Of a stretch of DNA of 64,000 bases, positions 23,168 to 32,792 are shown in pieces. Within the stretch, counting starts at the first letter, position 1. Every line of letters starts with the position of its first letter. This DNA is from Pleurodeles waltl (Eukaryota > Chordata > Amphibia > Caudata > Salamandridae), in the NCBI RefSeq assembly GCF_031143425.1, contig NC_090445.1, positions 1,581,842,049-1,581,906,048 on the forward strand, in the 5' to 3' direction. The notes below the pieces were generated by a model, which did no database searches, was not told where the DNA came from, and worked only from the letters and a program-made list of their open reading frames with translations. The position numbers and the translations under genes were made by a program.

Positions 23168-23665
23168 GACTCTCCTGATTGTCCCCCTTGTGTCCTACTC
23201 AGTCACCTTGTCCACTTTGAACTGCCATTGCTCCCCTTTCTATGGCCCCATGTACACTGCACCTGTGCTACCAAGAGACTGGAACAATATCCTGGATTTC
23301 CCTCCATCATCACCCCATTCCATTGCACTTTCCCCTCAATTTATTAGCACTACAATAAACACCCTTTAACACTACTCGACTACTAGTATTTTATGTGTTG
23401 AAAATGTGTATTTATGGAACTATTCACATCCATTGCAAATTAACTGTACACTGTCAGAGCATAGAAATAATGATCTGTAGCTGGCTGTAGTCAGAACATC
23501 AGTACACCTTTGTTATATCACCAACATCTGTAAAATGACAAACCATAGGTGACAGTAAGTAGAGGTAAAAGGAAGTTAATGTCATCATGCTACAGCCACA
23601 CAAAAGGCACCAATAGTCATAGAAATGTGAAGTTGCACTGTCTCACCTGTGTGTCATTGGAAGTA

Positions 23666-24770
23666 CTAACGGATAACTGATGTTCTGTTGTCCTCATCCT
23701 CAGCCTCTTCATCCTCACTGTCATCAGGATCTATTGCTGCCACAGGGGCATCTCCTGTCTCCTCCTCCTGCAGAAAGGATACATGGCGTCTGAGGGCCAG
23801 GTTGTGCAACATGCAGCATGCCACTACTATCTGGTAGACCTTCACGGGTGAGTAGGACAGGGATCCACCTGTCAGATGGAGGCACCTGAACCTGGCCTTC
23901 AGATGGCCAAAGGTCCTTTAGATGATCTGTCTGGTTCGCCCATGTGCCTCATTATAAAGCTCCTCTGTCCCTGTCCTGGCATTCCTCACAGGGTTTGCAG
24001 CCACAATAGGTTTGGGTAGCCAGAGTCATCTGCAAGTATTGAGGAACAACATTTAGCCACACACAATCCTATTGGTTTAACACCAGAGGCCTACACTAAC
24101 ATGCAGTGGGTGGGGGCCAAGGCTCACCTATTAGCGAAACCCTGTGCCTTTGTAATTGGGCCATCACATGTGGGAATGCTGCTATTTCTCAGAACAAAGG
24201 TATCATGCACTGACCCAGGATACTTGGCATTGACGTGGGAGATGTACTGGTCCGCTACGCACACCATCTGCACATTCAGAGAGTGGAAACTCTTACGATT
24301 CCTATACACCGGTTCATTCTGGCGGGGGGTACAAACACAATATGTGTACCGTCAATTGCCCCAATAATATTAGGGATATGTCCCATTGCATAGAATCCAG
24401 CCTTCATAGTGGCCAAATCTTCCACCTGGGGAAAAGCAATGTAGCTGCACATGTGTTTTACCAGGGCGGACAACATTCTTGCCAGCACGATTGAGAACAT
24501 TGGCTGTGACATTCCTGCTGCCAAGCCCACTGTCACATGGAAAGAACCTGTTGCCAGGAAATGGAGCACTGATAGCACTTGCACAAGAGGGGGGATCCCA
24601 GTTGGATGATGGATATATGATATCAGGTCAGGCTCCAATTGGGCACACAGCTCTGTGATTGGGGCCCTGTCCAGTCTATAGGTGAGGATAATGTGCCTGT
24701 CCTCCAGTGTAGCTAGGTACACCAGGGGTCTATACACGGGGGTATGTCTCCATCTCCTATTCATCCGCAT
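23666..24770 (-). pseudogene. HARBI1-like DDE transposase of the inner Harbinger
   Basis: The transposase cuts and rejoins transposon DNA with a DDE active site. The likely start is ATG at 24770 (MRMNRRWRHTPVYR). The N-terminal helix-turn-helix region is followed by QVLSVLHFLATGSFHVTVG and GAIDGTHIVFVPP (first catalytic Asp). A one-base shift near 24330 leads to VYRNRKSFHSLNVQMVC and AKYPGSVHDTFVLR (second Asp). An intron-like segment follows (about 24030-24127, GT at 24127 and AG at 24030 on the minus strand). The last exon reads NARTGTEELYNEAHGRTRQI, a stop, then RTFGHLKARFRCLH: the TAA at 23918-23920 stands exactly where the catalytic Glu is expected. The tail is acidic (DDSEDEEAEDED) and ends in TAG at 23666-23668. 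It is convergent with Myb gene 1. Confidence 0.85.
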
Positions 24771-25175
24771 CGGTAGGTATTTAAGGCACACAAGAGTGAG
24801 TAGGCTGTCACAATTGGAACAACAAAACCATAACTGCAATCCACATGGTGCACTTATGTATTGGGACAGTGTTAATGGCGAAGTATGTGCCAATCTAATT
24901 TGTGGCGCAGTAATTGTTGATAGGACTGTTCCCCCCACTAAAATGGCGACCACCTGTCCTGTATGTAGGGACAGGTGGAAGTGAGGTAATTCCGCCGACG
25001 TTGGGTGTCGTGGCAGAAGGCGGTCTTGCACTGCCATGCAATTCCTCATTGGATAATATGGGGCTCTATGGAGTACAGTGGCCAATGGGGATCTGATTCC
25101 TCACTTGTTTCCTGACCTTCAACAGGAGAACACCTACACTGTGTGTGCTGCTGTGACCTGTGCCTGGAACCTACC

Positions 25176-27874
25176 ATGGCCAGTGTGCCTGGGGAAAGGG
25201 CCCAAGCCTTCACTTTGGAGGAGTTGGAGCGCCTGGTGGATGGGGTCCTACCCCAGTACGGACAGCTGTATGGGCCTCCAGACCAACTGGTGAGTACACT
25301 TTGGGCATGATGCATGTGGGAAGGATGCATAGAGATGTGCGTGCAAGCATTGTGTAATGGGGTGAGGGGAATGTCTTGTGGCGGTGTACATGGTGTGCTC
25401 AGGGCTATGTGTGTGCCAATGGTGATGGAAACGGGTATTGTGGGCCATTTCTGTGACAGGCTGGACTGTTTGTTTAATGGTGTTCTCCCCTCTGTATTAC
25501 CTCTGCAGGTCAGTGCCCAACAAAAGAAGTGAATATGGTGTGCCATCGCCAAGGACGTGCGGACCTTGGGGGGCTATGGCAGGTGGAGCACCCACTGTCG
25601 GAAACAGTGGGAGGACCTAAGACGCTGGGCACTGAAGACCGCAGAGGCCCAGCTGGGGATGGCCTCCCAATGAGAAAGGGGTGCCCGTCGGACCCTGGCC
25701 CCCTGATGGCCCGCATAATGGTGATAGCCTAGCCTGAGCTGGATGGGCGCTTGAGGGATTCACAGCAGCCACAAGGGTGTGAGTACAGTGAGTATTTTGG
25801 CCGGTGGGGTGGTATCCGGGTGGTGGATGTATATTAGTGGGTGCCCCTAAGGCCAGGCCAGACATTGCAGCGTGGGTCATCTCAAGGGTAATGGGTGCAT
25901 GGCACATACAGGTAACTTAGCTTGTTAGCAGTCCATTTCAGGCAGGGCAACGTGGGTCCCAGGAGTGCTGCAGTTGGAGGTGTGTGCTCCACATCTCGCC
26001 AAAGTGACTAGCCATATCACTGGTAGTGCAATGCATAGTGCTTAAGCCTGTTCCCTGTGTGTGACGGTGATGTGTATGCCAATAGTGGTGTTGGTGCAGT
26101 CATTGACCCAATGTATCCTTTGTCTCCCTCCCCCCTTTCTTGTTTTGTCATCCTGTCCTTGTGTACATTACCATCATCTGTTAGAGGAGCAGGGGACCAG
26201 CGACAGAGGGAGCTGCATCCTATAGGACCCAGGAGGCAGAGTCCACCAATGTCGAGGGAATCAGTGGGATGGAGGGCGACAGGGGCACCACGGTGGAGAC
26301 TGGAGGAGACAACACAGACTCAGATACCTCCTCCGATGGGAGCTCGCTGGTGGTGGCGGACACCTCTGTGACCACCCCAGCTGCAGGTACAGCCGCCACC
26401 CCCGTACCAGCACGGCCCTCCCAGCAGCCCCTCAGCGATTTGCCTGTGCCCGCTCACCCAGGAGGGTGGGCATCTCCTTCGCCCACAGGCACCTCAGGCC
26501 CAGCCCCAGTGAGCCCTGCTGCTCTGAGTGAGGAGGCTATTGACCTCCTGAGATCCACCTCTGTAGGGCAGTCAACCATTGTGAATGCCATCCGGGGGCT
26601 GGCATCCCGGATGCAGCAATGCAATGCATTCCTGGAGGACATTCACTGTGGATTGGCGGCCCAACAGAGATCGATTCAGGCTCTGGCCTCCTCTCTGATG
26701 GCAGCCATTGTCCCTGTTTCTACCATTCCCCCTCCAACTACCACTTCCGAGTCCCATTCTCCTCACCCCAACCCATCCCAGGCACACATACATACGAGCA
26801 TACACACAAGACAACACACAAGAGTGGCACAGGCAAACACAAGCACCACACTTCATCCCACAAGCACTCACGCAAACACCATACAGTTGCAGACACAACA
26901 ACTTCCACTGCTTCCACTGTCTCCCCCTCCTCCTCCACCTCCCTCCCAGTCACGTCCACACTCACACCTGCATGCACTACACCAACATCCACCACTGGCA
27001 TCACCACACCAAGCAGCACACACCTCACGAGCAGACACCTCCACCACAGCCATACACGCGTCCCCTCTGTCCTCTCCCACCCTGTCTGTTTCCCCCTCCT
27101 AAAGGACACAAACACAAGCACTCACACACCCAACAGCCATTCATCTCACATCAGCATACAGCCCATGCACCTGCACCCAAATCCAGCATACATACACCTC
27201 CTACAAACACTCCCTCTACCTCCACTCCCATCACTCCTCCCTCCTCCCACCCCACCGTCCCTAAAAAGCTTTTCCTTGCCCAACTTGTCCTCTTCCCCCT
27301 CCCCCATCCTGCCTGTATGAACAGAGTACCAAAGACCCAGTCAAGCATCTCAGCCAAACAGTCCACAGGGACAGTGGTGGCACCACCTACTCATGGTGGT
27401 AAGGATACTACGCCTCCAACAAAGAAGGGGAAGGAGCCTGCACCTCCAGGCAAGAAGGGGAAAGAGCCTGCACCTCCAGGCAAGAAGGGGAAGGAGCCTG
27501 CACATCCAGGCAAGAAGGGGAAGGAGCCTGCACCTCCAGGCAAGATGGGGAAGGAGCCTGCACCTCCATCCAAGAAGGGGAAGAAGCCATCCACCCCTCC
27601 CAGGAAGGGTAAGGAATCCACACCCCATGTAATGGAGGAGACAAAGTCCTCTTCTCCAGCAGAGGCTCTCAAGGTGACACCTCCACCACCACCAGCTGTC
27701 ACGAAGCCCCCACCGCCAGCTGATGAAGTGCAGCCATCAGCAACTGCAGAGGCTGCCCAGGAGGCACCTCCATCCACCACCACACTGCACACATCACTAA
27801 CTGCAGAGTCTGCCCAGGAGGCAGCTCCATCTGCCAACACACCTCAGCCGTCACCGCCAGCAGACGCCATGTAG
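25176..27874 (+). pseudogene. Myb/SANT-like protein 2 of the inner Harbinger
   Basis: Exon 1 (25176-25289) begins at ATG and encodes MASVPGERAQAFTLEELERL, the first helix of a Myb/SANT-like domain. A GTGAGT donor follows at 25290 and a pyrimidine-AG acceptor at 25507-25508, keeping phase. Exon 2 gives VSAQQKK, a TGA, then IWCAIAKDVRTLGGYGRW, STHCRKQWEDLRRW and KTAEAQLGMASQ; further stops follow. A last exon probably starts at 26185 and reads a Thr/Ser/Pro-rich stretch, then a helical segment (SEEAIDLLRSTSVGQSTIVN, RMQQCNAFLEDIHCGLAAQQ), then Pro/His/Thr-rich sequence. A frame change near 27.0-27.1 kb leads to the Lys/Pro repeats and a stop at 27872-27874. This is a different subfamily from gene 1. 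It is divergent from the transposase, 0.4 kb away. Confidence 0.75.
27422..27601 (+). repeat. Six 30-bp coding repeats, Lys/Pro-rich decapeptide
   Basis: Six tandem units of 30 bp encode variants of KKGKEPAPPG in the C-terminal tail of Myb-like gene 2 (one unit has AHPG, one KMGK, the last KKPSTPP). The unit is a multiple of three and all differences keep the frame, so the array expanded while coding. A basic, proline-rich tail of this kind could bind nucleic acid, but that is inference. Confidence 0.85.
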
Positions 27875-27913
27875 GCCCACCGTCCATGGGCTGCTGTACG
27901 AGGGGCCCCCTCA

Positions 27914-28440
27914 AGAACCAGTGGGGAAGTCACCCACCTGAGAGACTGTGGCCTTGCACTCCCCAGGGCAGAGCAATGGGCATGTTGCCCCATCCAGAAC
28001 CAGTGGGCAAGTCACCCACTCCAGAGACTGTGCCCTTGCACTCCCCAGTACAGAGCAATGGGTATGTTTCGTCATCCAGAACCAGTGGGGAAGTCACCCA
28101 CCTGAGAGACTGTGGCCTTGCACTCCCCATGACAGAGCAATGGGCATGTTGCCCCATCCAGAACCAGTGGAGAAGCCACCAATCTGACAGATTGTGGCCT
28201 TGCACTCCCAAGGACAGAGCAATGGGCATGTTGCCCCATCCAGAACCAGTGGGCAAGTCATCCACCTGAGAGACTGTGGCCTTGCACTCTCCAGGACAGA
28301 GCAATGGGCATGTTGTCCCATCCAGAACCAGTGGGCATGTCACCCACTCCAGAGACTATGGCCTTGCACTCCCCAGGACAGAACAATGGGCATGGAGCCC
28401 CCTCCAGAACCAGTGGGCTTGTTCCCGCATCTCTCTGAGG
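27914..28440 (+). repeat. 82-bp tandem repeat array downstream of Myb gene 2
   Basis: Six full units and one partial unit start with AGAACCAGTGGG at 27914, 27996, 28078, 28160, 28242, 28324 and 28406, exactly 82 bp apart. Conserved blocks are 'gactgtggccttgcactccc' and 'cagagcaatgggcatgttgc'. The period is not a multiple of three and the array follows the stop codon of Myb-like gene 2, so it is most likely 3' untranslated DNA of the element. All frames crossing it are by-products of the repeat. Confidence 0.9.
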
Positions 28441-29475
28441 TACCCCTCCCTCCCCCCGAGGTGCCTCCCTATTTGCAAATGGATGCCCCTGCAGAGTACT
28501 ATCGGATGAAGTCAGAATTCGAGTTGGGCTTTAGACTGTGCGTTATGACCATGTGGGCCCTTTGAACATTGGGCTGGGAAGTGTCCCTTTGTGTAAATGT
28601 GTACATATCTGTTTCATTGACAAATCGATTTAGTTTTTTAGATGTTGATTTGATTACAATCACTTTCGTCCATTCCTGTTGTCCTTGCATTATTCTGCCG
28701 TGTATCAGGGGCAAATTGTTTTTTGTGTGCAGCTGGTTGTGTGTATGGTTGTGTCTGTCTGATGTGTGTTGTGCGTGTGTGTGTGTCACTCTTGTTTTCC
28801 TCCTTCCCTCCCTTGTGTGCTAGGCGGCTGTACTCACCGTCGTCATCTTCATCAGTGTTGATGTTCCAGGTGGAGCATAACGTAGAAGATCATTGGGAAG
28901 ACATGCAGTTTGAGTTCCATGGCGGCGTTGTGTCTCCGATGGTGAGTACTTTCTCTTCTGTGATGCGTTTCCGCCAGGCTTTTGATGGCATTGGTACCGC
29001 TCCGGAAAAGGTGGCGGTGTGCTTTGTCATAATATGGTGGGCGGTACTTTGTCTTCCGCCTGGCTGTTGGCAGCTACTGCCGTGGTGAGTGTTGTTTCCA
29101 CCCCGGTGGTTGGTGTGGTACATTGGCTGTCAATGGGAGTTATCACCGCCACGGTCATAATTTGGCGGTAGTTACTGCCAGCCTGTTGGTGGTATCACCG
29201 CCACTTTATCACTCACCGCCAGAATCATAATGAGTGCCATAGTGATTAGCTTGCCAGAAACACTGGCTTGAGTCCCACTGCCAGCCGCTGTTTCCAATGG
29301 CGCCATCAACGAGGGTGTAGCTTCCAAGGCAGAGTCTTCAGGACTCAGGTGGTCTTTCGTCTATGGTCCCGCTGATATTGAAATAGAGGAGACAGGCCGC
29401 TGGAGAGGCTGATGGATTTTCCAACAGAAAACCAATGGCATGACTGAATCTGCCAACATCTAAATCAGGCCCTTA

Positions 29476-30164
29476 TTTGGCTTCAAACACCATTTGATGC
29501 ACTTGCTGGAGAGATTTTGGTGTAACCTTCAGTCACAGGTCCGACTCATTCAAAATAGAATTGTGTTAAAGTACCAGATGGAAAGCATTGTATGCAACAT
29601 TTAAATCACAGATTTGTATTTTATGTAAGATAGGTCAGTTATTGCCAGGTACTTTTTTTACCTGCCAGTCACAAGTTACCATCCTCATAAAAAAGCTTAA
29701 TGCTTGCTAAATAGACTAGCATATAATCCACAAGGCATAAATTTGAATTGGTGCAGGTTCTATCAAATCTTTGGTAGTGATAAATATGTATTAGGAGCCA
29801 AAAACAACTTACTTACCGAAATACAGTTTGAGAAAGTCAAAAACATTTTCAAAATTAAGTTAATCTCTTAGCATAATGTATTTTATTTTCGAAGTGCTGT
29901 CTGGTTTGGTAGCACAGTAAGAGGGTTCAATTGTGGATCATTTGAACTCAAATACCTTTTCACAATAAGGGCACAATGTAGACAACAGGAATTATTGATT
30001 GCCTGTGTAGTGGGGCATATGCAGCCTGGCTGTCCTGAAGAGAAAATAAACAGTCCCCTATTTCCCCTACAGGATGCTGCACCACACAGTGAAGTATACA
30101 AAAAAGTGATGGTGAAATGCTTGAATTAATCTCAGCCACTGGTACTGACTCGGGTCACATCCCT
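29476..30164. other. No feature recognised
   Basis: About 0.7 kb of AT-rich flank to the right of the outer Harbinger. No motif or repeat was identified. Confidence 0.4.
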
Positions 30165-30775
30165 GTGGATCATTATTATGCATACCATGCCACTACAGTT
30201 TAGATCAAGCCCAATATAAATCATTTTGACCCTTCTCCAAAAGGAATAGTCCAGCCTGAACTGTCAGGCAAGGTCCTCCCCACACACAACACCAGCAACT
30301 CAAGACCTGGTTGGGGCTCCACAGTCCAGTGTAGCTTTGTTCCAGTGACACAGCGAGCATGGGACTGGAGTGCAGCCGAAGCAAATAACAATGGCTGAGA
30401 TGAACTTAAGCTTTCTATACATCACAATGTTGGGGCTCCTCAGTCCAGTGTAGCTTTGTTCCAGTGACACAGCGAGCATGGGACTGGAGTGCAGCCCAAG
30501 CAAATAACATTGCCTGAGATGAACTTAAGCTTTCTATACATCACAATGTTGTTGCAGTTGATGTATTAAGTGCAATAGGGATACCCTGATGTGGGTCACA
30601 TAGTCATTGTACCATAGGACTGAGGCTACACCCTACTGATGAGCCCCAAATAGGGCAAAACTGGTCTGGGGTTTCTTGTGCCCCCTTGTGAAGAGGTCTT
30701 GCCTGGCAAGTATAAACAAATTGTTTCCAAGAACAGCAGGGTCGGTACTGATTTGCATAAAGTGGGTATTTATAT
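30165..30775. repeat. Dispersed repeat, homologous to the insert in L1
   Basis: 30165-30375 aligns with 14624-14860 ('accatgccac', 'atcattttgaccctt', 'agtccagcctgaactg', 'tccagtgacacagcgagca'). The complement of about 30725-30765 (atgcaaatcagtaccgaccc) resembles another block of the same unit (atgcaaatcagtcttgacct), so the locus seems to hold two head-to-head pieces. An internal 119-bp duplication is listed separately. No coding potential. Confidence 0.5.
30310..30547. repeat. 119-bp tandem duplication
   Basis: Units 30310-30428 and 30429-30547 both begin GTTGGGGCTCC and end TATACATCACAAT. I see only about four differences between them, so the duplication is young relative to the surrounding repeat. 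Non-coding. Confidence 0.92.
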
Positions 30776-30823
30776 AAAGTGACCGCTAGGTGGAAAACGA
30801 TGGAATGGAATGCTGCCCTCATG

Positions 30824-31747
30824 GGCCCATATTTATACTTTTTGACGCTAAACTGCGCTAACGCAGTTTAGCGTCAAAAAGTTTTGCGCCGGCTAACGCC
30901 ATTCTGAAGCGCCATGCGGGCGCCGTATTTATTGAATGGCGTTAGCCGGCGCAAGCAGACCGGCGCTGCCTGGTGTGCGCGAGAAAAACCACGTACACCA
31001 GGCAGCGCCGGCGTAGGGGGAAAATGGCGCATGGGCGTCTTAAAATGGGGCAAGTCAGGTTACGTCGAAAAAATCGTCGTAACCCGACTTGCGCCATTTA
31101 TTTTCGACGCCCATCCCCCATCAACATGACTCCTATCATTGTAAAGATAGGAGTCATGCCCCCTTGCCCAATGGCCATGCCCAGGGGACTTCTGTCCCCT
31201 GGGCATGGTCATTGGGCATAGTGGCATGTAGGGGGGCACAAATCAGGCCCCCCTATGCCACAAAAAATTATAAAAAAAAAATAAAAAAAATACTTACCTG
31301 AATGTCCCTGGGGTGGGTCCCTCCAGCCTTGGGTGTCCTCCTGGGGTGGGCAAGGGTGGCAGGGGGGGTCCCTGGGGGCAGGGGAGGGCACTCTGGGCTC
31401 ATTTTGAGCCCACTTGTCCCTTAACGCCATGCCTGACCCAGGCGTTAAAAAGCGGCGCAAATGCGCCGTTTTTAGCCACGCCCACTCCCGGGCGTCGTTT
31501 TTGCCCGGGAGTATAAATACCACGTAAAGGCCTGGGAGTCATTTTTTAGACGGGAACGCCTCCCTTGCATATCATTAACGCAAGGAAGGGGTTCACGCTA
31601 AAAAATGACGCACATTCCGGGAACTTTGGCGCTATTCGCCTCTAACGCCATAGTATAAATATGGCGTTAGTTGGCGTTAGTTTTGCGTCGAAATTGCGTC
31701 AAAAAAAACGACGCAATTTCGGCGCAAACGGAGTATAAATATGGCCC
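30824..31747. mobile_element. 924-bp hairpin-chain element, target duplication ATG
   Basis: Ends GGCCCATATTTATACTTTTT and the complement of AGTATAAATATGGCCC match the ends of the element at 5608-5763. ATG is duplicated at 30821-30823 and 31748-31750. The interior is a series of separate adjacent hairpins: arms TTGACGCTAAACTGCG, TTGCGCCGGCTAACGCC, GCGCTGCCTGGTGT, GGCAAGTCAGGTTACG, ACTCCTATC, GCCCAATGGCCATGCCCAGG and GGCATAGGGGGG-like. It is GC-rich with an A-rich stretch at about 31264-31290. It has no gene; frames across it are chance. Confidence 0.85.
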
Positions 31748-31750
31748 ATG

Positions 31751-32153
31751 GTATCCTTTTCAAAGGCCCTTGCTATCTCTCAGTAGTTCACTCGTTCAGA
31801 AGATCTCAGGTGTACAAGGTCTGAGATTCTGAAACACCCCTGACCTGAACCTAAAAGCACTATATTAAGTGAAAACATAACTTTTCAGTCTCACACTTAA
31901 ATTAGATTAACGCTGAGCTAGGGATTGCTGAAGAAAATTGGACTAGGTTAATCACAGCCCCTGAATGGATGGTAACAAAGCCTTCTGATAATTTTGTTGT
32001 ACCCCCTAGCTACAAACACTGTGCAGTTACTGAAAGGAGACTCTCGCAGTATTACAACTCCCACAATACATTAATGATGCATACGTTTTTGATACAAAAA
32101 AAAGAATAAAAGCATCTCAAGGCATTTAGAGTAACCTTCTCATAGCTGGGGAC
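31751..32153. other. No feature recognised
   Basis: Short unique-looking AT-rich spacer between two transposon-derived elements. Confidence 0.4.
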
Positions 32154-32156
32154 TAA

Positions 32157-32326
32157 AGGCCTGATTTAGAGTTTGTTGGAGGGGGTTACTCCGTCACAAA
32201 CATGACAGATATCGAGCCCGCAATATTATGATTCTGTTCTATCCTATGGAAATCGTAATAAGGCAGACAGGATATCCATCGCGCTTGTGATGGAGTAACT
32301 TATCTGCCAAATTCTAACTCAGACCC
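32157..32326. mobile_element. 170-bp palindromic MITE, target duplication TAA
   Basis: Ends AGGCCTGATTTAGAGTTTG and the complement of CAAATTCTAACTCAGACCC form a terminal inverted repeat that continues inward (GGGTTACTCCGTCACAA against TTGTGATGGAGTAACTT). The centre is a palindrome around 'tatcctatggaa'. TAA is present at 32154-32156 and 32327-32329. Same end family as the outer element at 19970-29472 and the copy at 58236-58382. Confidence 0.85.
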
Positions 32327-32792
32327 TAAGTAAACCTTAGGACATAAACTATAATCCAGGGCATCAAACCAAAAAGCCTTATTTAAAAAACATAACATTA
32401 TATTTCAATAACAATTGCAAGTGTTTCAGTTTAGAGCAATAGATTACGGGCCAGATGTATCAAGCTCCTGGTTTGCATTTCCTAAATAGCGAATTTTAAC
32501 AAATCGATGTTTAAGAAATGTAAAATGGGATGTATGAAAATTGCTAGTCGATAATAGCGATTTCTTAAAATTCGTAATTGCAATTTGCGAGTTGCAAATA
32601 CCGAACCGCGAATCGGTATTTGCAAATCGCAAATTGCGAAAATGGCAACCTGGAACAGCCTGATGACATCAAAACCAGGAAGTGAGTCAATCCATGCTGT
32701 TTCCAGAAGCCCCACCTACAGGAGCAGGCAGAGAGACCCAGCCAAGCACCAGGAAGGCAGTCTTGAGAGCAAGCCAGGACCAAACAGAATAA

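Larger units (their letters stand above)
21077..29238. mobile_element. Inner 8.2-kb PIF/Harbinger transposon, target duplication ATA
   Basis: Left end GGCCCTCATTATGGCATTGG; right end, as complement, GGCACTCATTATGATTCTGG. ATA is duplicated at 21074-21076 and 29239-29241. Both subterminal regions carry many copies of GGCGGT or ACCGCC in opposite orientation. The element encodes, in order, a Myb/SANT-like gene (plus), a HARBI1-like transposase (minus) and a second, different Myb/SANT-like gene (plus), then tandem repeats. Harbinger elements normally carry one transposase and one Myb-like gene, so either this element has an extra partner or part of it derives from a further nested element. All genes are damaged. 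Confidence 0.8.
19970..29472. mobile_element. Outer Harbinger-type element with target duplication TTA
   Basis: The left end GGTTCTGATTTAGATCTTGA and the complement of the right end ...AACATCTAAATCAGGCCC form a terminal inverted repeat. TTA is duplicated at 19967-19969 and 29473-29475. Its own sequence is about 1.34 kb (19970-21073 and 29242-29472), and the remainder is a second, complete element inserted into it. The same end sequence (GGCCTGATTTAGA-type) occurs in the short elements at 32157-32326 and 58236-58382. The left arm is rich in CACA-type low-complexity sequence (20160-20560). No gene of its own is recognised. Confidence 0.75.

Noticed and set aside
27391..27840. 149-codon minus-strand Gly/Ala/Phe-rich frame
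   Set aside because: Antisense of the 30-bp coding repeats.
26708..27874. 388-codon continuous frame as an intact gene
   Set aside because: Its first 200 codons are a CA-rich shadow frame (His/Pro/Thr) of the Myb-2 coding frame at 26269-27102; only the part after about 27.1 kb continues the real protein.
27914..28440. CRISPR-like array because of regular spacing
   Set aside because: The whole 82-bp unit is repeated, with no unique spacers; the genome is eukaryotic and the array is part of a transposon.
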